This document shows positions 5,994-12,246 of a stretch of 12,246 nucleotides of DNA, in pieces; the first letter of the stretch is position 1, and each line of letters begins with the position of its first letter. The DNA comes from an uncultured Christensenella sp. Its GTDB lineage: Bacteria; Bacillota; Clostridia; Christensenellales; UBA1242. The position numbers and the translations under genes are program-made. Below the pieces are notes generated by a model that was not told the DNA's origin, did no database searches, and worked only from the letters and a program-made list of their open reading frames with translations. The DNA is taken from the NCBI GenBank assembly GCA_949293915.1, contig CASFFJ010000069.1:1-12246 (forward strand), given 5' to 3'.

Positions 5994-7145
5994 ATGAAAT
6001 TTATTTTAAATGAAACAAGTTATTTTGGTGCAGGTTGTGTGGCGAATATCGCTAATGAACTAAGCGCTAAGCAATTCAAAAAAGTGCTTGTCTGCACTGA
6101 TGAATCACTAATTAAATTTAAAGTTGTGGATAAAGTGTTGGATGTAATTAAAAAAGCAGGTGTTGAATACAAAATATTTAGTAAAATTCAACCTAATCCT
6201 ACTGTAAAAAATGTTAAAGATGGATTGAAAGTAGTTGAAAAATTTGGTGCGGATGTTATTATTGCGGTTGGTGGCGGTAGCGTTATTGATACAGCAAAAG
6301 CAATTGGAATTATCGTTACAAATCCTGAATTTAGTGATGTTGTTTCTCTTGATGGAACAGCGCCTACTAAGAATAAATCGCTGCCGTTATTCGCTTGTCC
6401 TACCACAGCTGGAACAGCAGCAGAAGTGACGATTAATTATGTCATCACTGACACAAAAAGAAAAAAGAAAATGGTGTGCGTTGACCCAAACGATATTCCT
6501 ATGATAGCATTTATGGATGCTGAATTAATGGTTAGTATGCCTAAATCTATCACTTCTTCTACTGGTATGGATGCGCTAACTCACGCTATTGAATGTGTTT
6601 TAACAAAAGGTGCTAACCAAATGAGTGATATGTTCGCCCTTGAATCCATCCGCGTGATTGCGACTAACTTAAAACGCGCATACGATAACGGCGCAGATAT
6701 TGAAGCACGCGAACAAATGGCGTATGCTCAATATGTCGCTGGTATGGGTTTCTCAAATGTTGGCTTGGGTATTGTACATTCACTTGCTCATCCACTTGGT
6801 GCTAGGTTTGATGTTGCGCATGGTCTTGCCAATGCAATACTGCTACCTACTGTTATGAAATACAATATGAAAAGTGATGCTCTGCCAAAATATCGACTTA
6901 TTGCAAACGCTTTCAACTTAAAATACAATAACCTTACAGACAAACAAGTTGCCAACCGCGTGATTAAGGCAGTGGAAAATTTAAAGGCAGATGTGGGTAT
7001 TACTGCAAAATTGCGTGACTTTGGAATCAAAGAAAAAGATTTGTCCGTTTTGGCAAATGATGCTTACAACGACATATGCACAGGTGGTAATCCACGCGAA
7101 ACATCGGTTGAAGATATGATTGAATTATATAAGCAAGTTTTCTAA
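5994..7145 (+). CDS. fucO: Lactaldehyde reductase / 1,2-propanediol oxidoreductase (FucO-like)
   Basis: A 383-residue group III (iron-dependent) alcohol dehydrogenase that follows E. coli FucO nearly end to end, from MKFILNETSYFG to CTGGNPRE near the C-terminus. It interconverts L-lactaldehyde and 1,2-propanediol with NAD(H), as in anaerobic fucose/rhamnose use. Visible: Asp36 in VCTDESL (the NAD-selecting Asp of FucO), GGGS 93-96, TTAGTAAEVTINYVITD, metal ligands Asp193, His197, His262 and His276, and catalytic-site His266 in the VHSLAHPLGA block. The start is ATG 5994, with AGGGGG 5-6 nt upstream. An ATG at 5979 sits at the predicted transcript start and has no ribosome site. No fucose or rhamnose genes are in view, so the source of lactaldehyde is unknown. 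Related 1,2-diols or short aldehydes remain possible substrates. Confidence 0.92.
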   Translation: MKFILNETSYFGAGCVANIANELSAKQFKKVLVCTDESLIKFKVVDKVLDVIKKAGVEYKIFSKIQPNPTVKNVKDGLKVVEKFGADVIIAVGGGSVIDTAKAIGIIVTNPEFSDVVSLDGTAPTKNKSLPLFACPTTAGTAAEVTINYVITDTKRKKKMVCVDPNDIPMIAFMDAELMVSMPKSITSSTGMDALTHAIECVLTKGANQMSDMFALESIRVIATNLKRAYDNGADIEAREQMAYAQYVAGMGFSNVGLGIVHSLAHPLGARFDVAHGLANAILLPTVMKYNMKSDALPKYRLIANAFNLKYNNLTDKQVANRVIKAVENLKADVGITAKLRDFGIKEKDLSVLANDAYNDICTGGNPRETSVEDMIELYKQVF

Positions 7146-7159
7146 TGAGCAAATGTATT

Positions 7160-7189
7160 AAATCCACATAAATATATTGTGGATTTTTT
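7160..7189 (+). terminator. Intrinsic terminator after fucO
   Basis: AAATCCACA (7160-7168) pairs with TGTGGATTT (7178-7186) around an AT loop, followed by T residues to 7189. It begins 15 nt after the stop codon. Confidence 0.85.
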
Positions 7190-7239
7190 ATTGGTTTTTT
7201 TATTTGTTTGACAATTAAGAAAAAATGCTCAAATGGGTA

Positions 7240-7268
7240 TTGACAAGCGCCAAATCTTGTGGCATACT
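7240..7268 (+). promoter_or_regulatory. Promoter of the WG-repeat gene
   Basis: A perfect -35 TTGACA (7240-7245), 17 nt, then CATACT (7263-7268). The expected start is near 7275. It lies inside the N-terminal extension that would result from starting at ATG 7233, so it argues for the ATG at 7293. Another TTGACA at 7208-7213 has no matching -10. Confidence 0.62.
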
Positions 7269-7292
7269 TACATTGAATGTAAGGAAAATATT

Positions 7293-8123
7293 ATGAACGA
7301 GCAATATCCCAAATTAGTTGTATTAGCAAATGGCGGGTATACCTTTAAGGACCAAGATGGCAAATTATGGAATCAAAAATTTGAAACTGCTTGGTCTTTT
7401 AGCGATGGTTTAGCAATGGTTAAACTGAATAACGGCTATACTTTTATAAACAAAAAAGGTAAGGTATGGAATCAAAGATTTAAAAATGCATGGCATTTTA
7501 AAGATGGTTTAGCGCTGGTCGAGTTGGATGATGGCTATACTTTTGTAGATAAGCAAGGTAAAGTGTGGAATCAAAGATTTAAAGAAGCCTGCCCTTTTAA
7601 AGATGGTTTAGCGCCGGTTAAAGTGGATGATAGCTGGACTTTTGTAGATAAACAAGGCAATTTATGGAATCAAAGATTTAAATATGCTTGGCATTTCGAA
7701 GATGGTTTAGCAGAAATTCAATTAATGAGTGATGAAATCTGTTATGTCAATAAGCAAGGGTCAATAATAAAAGATGAGCTAGCGAGCAAATTGCGCTCAG
7801 TTTATAAGAATCCTAAAAATATCTTAAATTTCCCAACTGAACAATTTAAAGACAAAGAGTTTATTGCTTTATGCGTAGAGCAAATAAAATCACGCTTAAT
7901 TGCTGATGTTAATAAAAGTAAGCCTGAAGATATTGAACAATTGAGAAAAAACTGCACAGAACTATTAAACACAGTGCAAATTAAGATACAACTAGAATAT
8001 AATCAGATAGAACTGCAAGAACAACGAAAACTACGCGAACAACAAGAACGCGAACAACGAAAAGAGCAAGAACAACGAGCAAAGAATGCGTTAATAGACG
8101 ATATCACAAATTTTGGTGTTTAA
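7293..8123 (+). CDS. WG-repeat protein with charged C-terminal helix
   Basis: A 276-residue protein. Residues 15-146 are four near-identical 33-residue units on the pattern GYTFVDKQGK-WNQRFK-AW-FKDGLA-V, with a decayed fifth unit to about 165. This is the WG / KWG repeat, a beta-rich fold found in many bacterial proteins and generally thought to bind other molecules; no enzymatic role is established. A helical region follows, and residues about 225-265 are dense in Gln, Glu and Arg (QEQRKLREQQEREQRK), likely a coiled coil. No signal peptide or membrane segment is seen, so a cytoplasmic place is expected. The start at 7293 is favoured by AAGGAA 6 nt upstream and by the promoter position; an upstream in-frame ATG at 7233 would put the promoter inside the gene. 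Its stop codon overlaps the ribosome site of the next small ORF. Confidence 0.85.
   Translation: MNEQYPKLVVLANGGYTFKDQDGKLWNQKFETAWSFSDGLAMVKLNNGYTFINKKGKVWNQRFKNAWHFKDGLALVELDDGYTFVDKQGKVWNQRFKEACPFKDGLAPVKVDDSWTFVDKQGNLWNQRFKYAWHFEDGLAEIQLMSDEICYVNKQGSIIKDELASKLRSVYKNPKNILNFPTEQFKDKEFIALCVEQIKSRLIADVNKSKPEDIEQLRKNCTELLNTVQIKIQLEYNQIELQEQRKLREQQEREQRKEQEQRAKNALIDDITNFGV
7335..7730 (+). repeat. Four tandem 99-bp coding repeats (WG units)
   Basis: Units start at 7335, 7434, 7533 and 7632, each encoding 33 residues; a diverged fifth begins at 7731. Units 2-4 remain alike at DNA level, for example in the repeated stretch TGGAATCAAAGATTTAAA, whereas unit 1 differs more. This suggests recent duplication of inner units, and copy number may vary between strains. 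Confidence 0.85.
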
Positions 8124-8132
8124 GGATAAGAT

Positions 8133-8249
8133 ATGAATAAAGAAAAATTAATAAATATGATAAACATTAAAGTTGATGAAATATCTAGAATAATCCAAGG
8201 AAATAATCTTTCTTTAATTCAAAAAATAATAAAGCGAACTAAAAACTAA
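8133..8249 (+). CDS. 38-residue ORF coupled to the WG-repeat gene
   Basis: ATG at 8133 opens a 38-codon frame (MNKEKLINMINIK... ending IIKRTKN) closed by TAA at 8249. AAGGA (8122-8126) overlaps the WG stop codon and sits 6 nt before this ATG, so ribosomes finishing the WG gene are well placed to start here. A strong terminator follows, ending the transcript. The product is Ile/Lys/Asn-rich, has no membrane segment and could form one or two amphipathic helices. I do not recognise it. The ribosome site and position support translation, but a chance ORF in AT-rich DNA is not excluded. Confidence 0.5.
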   Translation: MNKEKLINMINIKVDEISRIIQGNNLSLIQKIIKRTKN

Positions 8250-8294
8250 ATAGACAAATTTTGTACTGCCAACAAAATCAAATATTTTTAATTG

Positions 8295-8329
8295 AAAAAA
8301 CGATTGCTAAATTACGCAATCGTTTTTTT
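8295..8329. terminator. Strong, probably bidirectional terminator
   Basis: AAAAAACGATTGC (8295-8307) and GCAATCGTTTTTT (8316-8328) form a 13-bp perfect stem around TAAATTAC, with T residues to 8329. A-run and T-run flank it symmetrically, so it can stop the WG transcript from the left and the degV operon from the right. Confidence 0.88.
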
Positions 8330-8657
8330 GTTGATAGTGAATGTGATTTTTGCTTAATAATTTACCTTTATGATAGATATCCTATTATTTAATTTTTGAT
8401 TTATAATTATTATGAATTTAAGTTTTATTTTTTTTAATTTTTATATATTTATTTTTATTAAATTTTTATCATTAAATTATTTTTTTTCAATTTTTATTAA
8501 TTTTTTATTAATTTTTTTAATATTTTTTTAATTTTTATTAATTTTTTAAAAATTTTTGTTGAGTTAAAAAATAAATAAATTTTTAATTTTTAGTTAATCG
8601 TTTTTGGCAATTAGAATTTTTTACATTTCATTTTTTTGATATAATTATATTTAAATA
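8330..8657. other. Gene-free, extremely T-rich tract between converging genes
   Basis: No ORF is supported. From about 8390 to 8600 the plus strand is nearly all T and A, with T-runs of 4-8 separated by AA or A and the motif TTTTTATTAATTTTT recurring. Runs repeat at short intervals close to a helical turn in places, which favours intrinsic DNA curvature. It lies just beyond the 3' end of degV. Confidence 0.6.
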
Positions 8658-9503
8658 TTATTTTTCTTTACCGAAGAAAAATACTGCAATTAGTCCCGGA
8701 CCAGTGTGGCATCCAATAACTTGTGTTAAATCAGTTATTATTGGTTCTACACCTAGGCGCTCTTTTAAGTTGTCTGCCAAAGATTTTGCATCCTGTTCGC
8801 TAACTGCGTGGGTTATGTATAGATATCTCTTGTCAGCAATTTTTTCTGCTACAATATCTAGTATGGCATTCAAAGCTTTTCGCCTCGTGATAACTTTTTT
8901 GTAACTTACAAGTCTACCTTGCGAGTCAACTCTAAGGACAGGTTTAATATTAAGTAATGTACCTACAATACCTGAGAATTTACCTACTCTACCACCACGT
9001 ACTAAATATTTAAGTTGCTCAACAGTAAAATATGCGCAAGTGTTAGGGATTAGTTTATTGATTTCATCCGCCACTTCATCAATCGACTTACCACTATCTG
9101 CCAGCTCTTTTGCTTTTAGGACAAGTAGCCCTTCGCCCATTGAGGCATTGAGTGAATCAATAACTACAATTTTATTTTTATGCGTTGCATTAAGCTCTTC
9201 TGCCACATTTTTAACCGTATTATATGTACCACTCATTGCACTAGAAAATGAGATATGTAAAATATCTTCTCCACGACTTAGCAAGTTCTCAAAATATACT
9301 GTTGCAGAGTAATTATTAATTTGTGCGGTTGTTGGCGTAGCACCCTCACGCATTTTTTTATAATATTCTTCTACTGGCAATTTATCACTTAAATCATCAT
9401 AGACCTCATCATTTAAATTTATTTGCATTGGTATCATTGATATATTATATTTCTCATAATATTCGCTTGGTAAATTGGCAGTTGAATCTGTACTAATTAT
9501 CAT
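8658..9503 (-). CDS. DegV family fatty-acid-binding protein (FakB-like)
   Basis: A 281-residue, full-length DegV protein. The family binds a single fatty acid in a closed pocket; as FakB, it presents the acyl chain to the kinase FakA for phosphorylation and entry into phospholipid synthesis. Visible: the STDSTANLP start, the FSSAMSGTY loop (86-94), the RGGRVGKFSGIVGTLLNIKPVL block and the C-terminal GCHTGPGLIAVFFFG. The usual TSQPS motif reads TTAQIN (58-63), unlike the second DegV protein in this window, which may mean different acyl preference. It starts inside the end of the upstream rlmD-like gene (ATGA overlap of 4 nt), and its ribosome site AAGGAGA lies within that gene, so translation is coupled. 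No fakA is in view. Confidence 0.92.
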   Translation of the reverse strand: MIISTDSTANLPSEYYEKYNISMIPMQINLNDEVYDDLSDKLPVEEYYKKMREGATPTTAQINNYSATVYFENLLSRGEDILHISFSSAMSGTYNTVKNVAEELNATHKNKIVVIDSLNASMGEGLLVLKAKELADSGKSIDEVADEINKLIPNTCAYFTVEQLKYLVRGGRVGKFSGIVGTLLNIKPVLRVDSQGRLVSYKKVITRRKALNAILDIVAEKIADKRYLYITHAVSEQDAKSLADNLKERLGVEPIITDLTQVIGCHTGPGLIAVFFFGKEK

Positions 9504-10783
9504 TTATTTCTCCTTTTTAATATAACAAGTGTTTCCACACTGGTAGTGTTTGGGAACATATCGAATGGAATAACATTGTCTATTATATAATATTTTATTA
9601 ACTCACGCAAATCTTTTGCAAGCGCAATTGGATTACAAGATAAATAAATTATCGATTTTGCACGATTTATGTCACAAATGATTTTACCTAAACCTTTTTT
9701 TGATGGATCAAGCACTAAACTATGTTCGGGATAAGTTTTTATTAATTTTTTGTAGACTTTATTAAAATCTCCACAAATATTTGTTAAATTTTCTATTTTA
9801 TTTATCTTTTTCAATCGTTCTGCTGATGCGTGCGCAGAATGGTCAATTTCTACACCTATCACACGCGATTTTTTAGACATTATCGCACTCAAAACCCCCG
9901 CCCCACTAAATCCATTAATGATGATATCATCCGCGCTGATAAGGTCAAGAATTTTGGAATAAATTTTGTTTTGAATATAATTATTTGTTTGATGAAAAGC
10001 AAATATGTCAATTGGAAATTCAAACCCAAATTCATTAAGATGCAATTCTTTTAATCCTGCAATATGCTTAGCCTCGCCAGACAAAACAACCGAATCTTTG
10101 CGTTTGTTTATTATATTAAATAATCCAACATTTTTATGTTGTTTTGATAAAATTTTATAAAAATCATTTAAATCTAATGCTTTGTTGGACACAACAGCCA
10201 CTAACGTTCCATTTGGAAAATCTTTAATAACCAAATTTTTGATCACACCAGTTTTTGTTTTTGTATCGTAACCTAACAAATTGTTATTTAGACAATATGA
10301 TTTAAATAGATTAAAAATTTTATTTTGTTTGTCTGTTGCAAGCAAGCAGTTTGTGATATCTATCACATTATTTGAATGATTTTCTTTCATCCCAAATAAT
10401 GTATTTTGAGCAGAAAAACTAATTTTGTTCCTAAAATTAAATTGCTTGTCTGATGGAATTGTTCTTTGTGGTTCATTATCTATATTTGCAATTTTTTTCA
10501 GCGTTTTTTTAATTAAATTTTGCTTAAAAATCAATTGATAATCATAATCCATATGCATTAAAGCACACCCGCCACAACTAGAAAATTTGCAAGGCTCATC
10601 ACGTCTAATATCAGATTTTTTTATGATTTTTAATAACTTCCCCTTAGCATAATTACCATAATCATTCGTGATTTCTATATCTACAATTTCATTTAATAAA
10701 GCGTTTGGCACTAAAATTATTTTACCATCCAGATTTGCAACACCCTCGCCAAACATCCCTAAATCTACAATCTCTACTTCCAT
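9500..10783 (-). CDS. rlmD: RumA/RlmD-family RNA uracil-C5 methyltransferase
   Basis: A 427-residue enzyme expected to methylate C5 of a uridine in rRNA (23S U1939 or U747 type) using SAM. Domains in order: an N-terminal TRAM fold (1-55), iron-sulfur Cys65, Cys70, Cys73 and Cys146, a central insert domain, the SAM-binding loop NGFSGAGVLSA (290-300), acidic VEID (311-314), DPSKKG (359-364), nucleophile Cys383 in LSCNP and the base Glu417 near the end. Departures from consensus: C-x4-C instead of C-x5-C at the cluster, DPSK instead of DPPR, and TTSVE instead of TxHVE. The fold and nucleophile are intact, so activity is likely. The exact target cannot be read from sequence; Firmicutes members may modify two sites. 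It overlaps tetR by 10 nt and has no well-placed ribosome site, so it probably depends on coupling. Confidence 0.88.
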   Translation of the reverse strand: MEVEIVDLGMFGEGVANLDGKIILVPNALLNEIVDIEITNDYGNYAKGKLLKIIKKSDIRRDEPCKFSSCGGCALMHMDYDYQLIFKQNLIKKTLKKIANIDNEPQRTIPSDKQFNFRNKISFSAQNTLFGMKENHSNNVIDITNCLLATDKQNKIFNLFKSYCLNNNLLGYDTKTKTGVIKNLVIKDFPNGTLVAVVSNKALDLNDFYKILSKQHKNVGLFNIINKRKDSVVLSGEAKHIAGLKELHLNEFGFEFPIDIFAFHQTNNYIQNKIYSKILDLISADDIIINGFSGAGVLSAIMSKKSRVIGVEIDHSAHASAERLKKINKIENLTNICGDFNKVYKKLIKTYPEHSLVLDPSKKGLGKIICDINRAKSIIYLSCNPIALAKDLRELIKYYIIDNVIPFDMFPNTTSVETLVILKRRNK

Positions 10784-11355
10784 TGATAATTAATACATCC
10801 TTTCAATCCTGTCCTAATTAAATTGCTACAAAAATCTGTCATCTCTGTCAAATTAAATTCAATTAGATTGTTAAACCACGCTTTGTAGATTGCTATCACT
10901 CCGCCAGTCACATATTCAACTAGCGTTTTGAATTTATTATAATCAGTAACATATCGCATAACTTTAAAATTGTTTGATATTGATTTGATAATGCTAGTTC
11001 GTATACCTTCCATAAAAGTATTAGAATGTTTTGAACAAATTATCATTTTATAAAAGTCCAAATCTTTAATAAGCAAGTCATTTAACTTGTGCATAATAAT
11101 TTCGGGTGTTTGATCAATGTCGCACGTTCTGAACTCATCTTCTAAAACTTTAAAATTATTTATTAATTCATTCTCTATCAATTGACCAACATCTTCTAGT
11201 GACTTGAAATGCAAATAAAAGGTGCCACGATTAACCCCTGCCAACTTAACAAGATCTGTTACTGTAAACTTTTCTTTTTCTATCGTCAGTTTCAAAAATG
11301 CAGATGCCATTTTCTTTCTGTTTTTTATCGCGTTTTTATATTCTACTTTTTCCAT
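10774..11355 (-). CDS. TetR-family transcriptional regulator
   Basis: A 193-residue repressor-type protein. An N-terminal DNA-binding domain (residues 8-55) holds the helix-turn-helix TVTDLVKLAGVNRGTFYLHF (31-50), the clear TetR signature. The remaining 140 residues form the helical ligand/dimer domain and have no recognised family. ATG 11355 is chosen: an upstream in-frame TTG at 11391 is the first base of the -35 box and cannot be in the transcript. No ribosome site precedes the ATG, and the predicted transcript starts at or one base before it, so translation looks leaderless. It heads the tetR-rlmD-degV operon and faces a second degV gene. TetR proteins usually repress their own and adjacent divergent genes; a fatty-acid or lipid ligand is inferred from the DegV neighbours. 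Confidence 0.88.
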   Translation of the reverse strand: MEKVEYKNAIKNRKKMASAFLKLTIEKEKFTVTDLVKLAGVNRGTFYLHFKSLEDVGQLIENELINNFKVLEDEFRTCDIDQTPEIIMHKLNDLLIKDLDFYKMIICSKHSNTFMEGIRTSIIKSISNNFKVMRYVTDYNKFKTLVEYVTGGVIAIYKAWFNNLIEFNLTEMTDFCSNLIRTGLKGCINYQWK

Positions 11356-11362
11356 ACGATAT

Positions 11363-11401
11363 ATTTTAAAGATTATCAACACTTTTGTCAAGAAATGTCA
11401 A
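11363..11401 (-). promoter_or_regulatory. Overlapping tandem promoters of tetR
   Basis: On the minus strand two perfect TTGACA boxes lie 10 bp apart (11401-11396 and 11391-11386). The inner one has a 17-nt spacer to TAAAAT (11368-11363), predicting a start at 11356. The outer one has an 18-nt spacer to GATAAT (11377-11372), predicting a start near 11365 and a leader of about 10 nt. Neither leader would hold a normal ribosome site. Confidence 0.6.
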
Positions 11402-11449
11402 TAAATAATTTTTATTTCTAAAAATTTAGCACAAATTTGAATATTTGGT

Positions 11450-11477
11450 TTGATTCTTAAAAAAAATATTGTATAAT
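11450..11477 (+). promoter_or_regulatory. Promoter of the second degV gene
   Basis: TTGATT (11450-11455), 16 nt, then a perfect TATAAT (11472-11477). The expected start is near 11484, about 37 nt before the ATG at 11521. It lies about 50 bp from the tetR promoters, close enough for one regulator to control both. Confidence 0.6.
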
Positions 11478-11520
11478 AAAAATGAACATTTGTTGAAAAT
11501 TACAAAAAGGAGAATTAAAA

Positions 11521-12246
11521 TGAAAAAAGTTGCATTAGCAATAGATAATTCAGCATTTTATACTAAAAAAGATTTAGATATTATTAAGCCAGACGCTATT
11601 ATACCAATATCTTTTATTGTAAATGGCGAAGAATACTATGAAGGCAAGACAATGACTTATGAGGACTTTTACGCTTATCTTAAAGATAAAAATACAGATG
11701 TCAGCACATCTCAGCCAAGCATTGAGGTTATTAAAGATGAATGGCGTGAACTTTTAAAAACTCACACTGAAATTGTGTATATCATTTTGTCTAGCGGTCT
11801 TAGTGAAGCGTGCAATTCCGCTATCAATGCCAGTCATCAAGATGAGTTTGATGGTCGTGTATTCGTTGTCAATAATCAGCGTGTTTCTTATATGAACAAA
11901 ATTGATATGTATACAGCAAGATACTTGATTAATAAAGGTAAGTCCGCAAAAGAAATTAAAGATTATCTTGAAAAATACAAAACTGATTGTGGTGTGTATA
12001 TCACGGTTGACACTTTACGCTATTTGAAAAAAGGTGGTAGAGTTACCCCTGCTGCTGCCGCGATTGGTACACTATTAAACATTAAACCAATTCTTCAAAT
12101 TCACGGCGGAAAGTTAGATGCGTATGCAAAAGTTATGTCAATGCGCCAAGCCAAAGCAAAAATGATTTCTGCAACTAGAAAAGAAATTGAAGAACGCTTC
12201 CCTGAAGAATTAAAGGCGGGACAAGTATATCTTGGTATGGCACACA
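11521..12246 (+). CDS. Second DegV/FakB-like protein, 3' end missing
   Basis: 242 codons are present and the frame is open at the window edge; full DegV proteins have about 280 residues, so roughly 40 are missing. The start is fixed by AAAGGAGA with GGAG 8 nt before the ATG. Visible: DNSAFYTKKDL near the N-terminus, the canonical lipid-pocket motif TSQPS (63-67), the SSGLSEACNS loop (91-100) and the KKGGRVTPAAAAIGTLLNIKPIL block. It is clearly diverged from the DegV protein encoded at 8658-9503, so this is not a recent duplication; bacteria often keep several FakB proteins with different fatty-acid preference. It diverges from tetR and is the best candidate target of that regulator. Fatty-acid binding comes from the family, not from this sequence. 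Confidence 0.9.

Noticed and set aside
7233..7292. Upstream ATG adding 20 residues to the WG-repeat protein
   Set aside because: A TTGACA/17 nt/CATACT promoter lies inside the extension, and the ATG at 7293 has AAGGAA upstream.
7335..7730. CRISPR-like regular repeats
   Set aside because: The period is 99 bp, in frame, and both repeat and 'spacer' parts code for WG units; the repeats are coding, not a CRISPR array.
11356..11391. TTG start adding 12 residues to the TetR protein
   Set aside because: The TTG is the first part of a perfect TTGACA -35 box, and the extra residues are not typical of the family.

Overview
The window comes from a low-GC, AT-rich bacterium. AAGGAG-type ribosome binding sites, sigma-A-like promoters with extended -10 elements, DegV/FakB lipid-binding proteins and short intrinsic terminators all suggest an uncultured Bacillota (Bacilli/Clostridia side). 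Trp is written TGG in every gene read, so the standard code (table 11) applies and a Mollicutes-type UGA=Trp code is unlikely. I saw no tRNA, rRNA, CRISPR array, transposase or integrase.

Layout. (1) 1-558, minus: 5' part of a PlsC-like lysophospholipid acyltransferase that runs off the left edge. (2) 559-894: non-coding AT-rich DNA with one strong hairpin. (3) 895-1128, plus: a 77-residue two-helix membrane protein with its own terminator. (4) 1211-3117, plus: a promoter, a micro-ORF and an intrinsic terminator laid out like a transcription attenuator, then a half-size ABC exporter gene broken by two in-frame TAA codons. (5) 3238-7145: an aldehyde-handling locus. A FIST-domain protein and an aldehyde dehydrogenase form a minus-strand operon, divergent from a plus-strand iron-dependent alcohol dehydrogenase that closely matches FucO (lactaldehyde reductase). 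(6) 7240-8329, plus: a WG-repeat protein with a charged C-terminal helix, coupled to a 38-codon ORF and closed by a strong terminator. (7) 8330-8657: an extreme T-rich, gene-free tract. (8) 8658-11355, minus: a compact tetR - rlmD-like - degV operon with overlapping genes. (9) 11521-12246, plus: a second degV/fakB-type gene, divergent from tetR and cut by the right edge.

How the genes may work together. FucO interconverts lactaldehyde and 1,2-propanediol with NAD(H). The adjacent dehydrogenase could oxidise the same aldehyde to the acid. FIST is a predicted small-ligand sensory domain, so the locus looks like a sensed aldehyde/redox module. On the right, the TetR regulator sits between two DegV-family genes. 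DegV/FakB proteins carry fatty acids for the FakA kinase, and the acyltransferase at the left edge is a further phospholipid-synthesis gene. A lipid-responsive role for this TetR is an inference. The least explained parts are the attenuator-like leader before the broken ABC gene, the hairpin at 653-684, the WG/38-codon pair and the apparently leaderless tetR.
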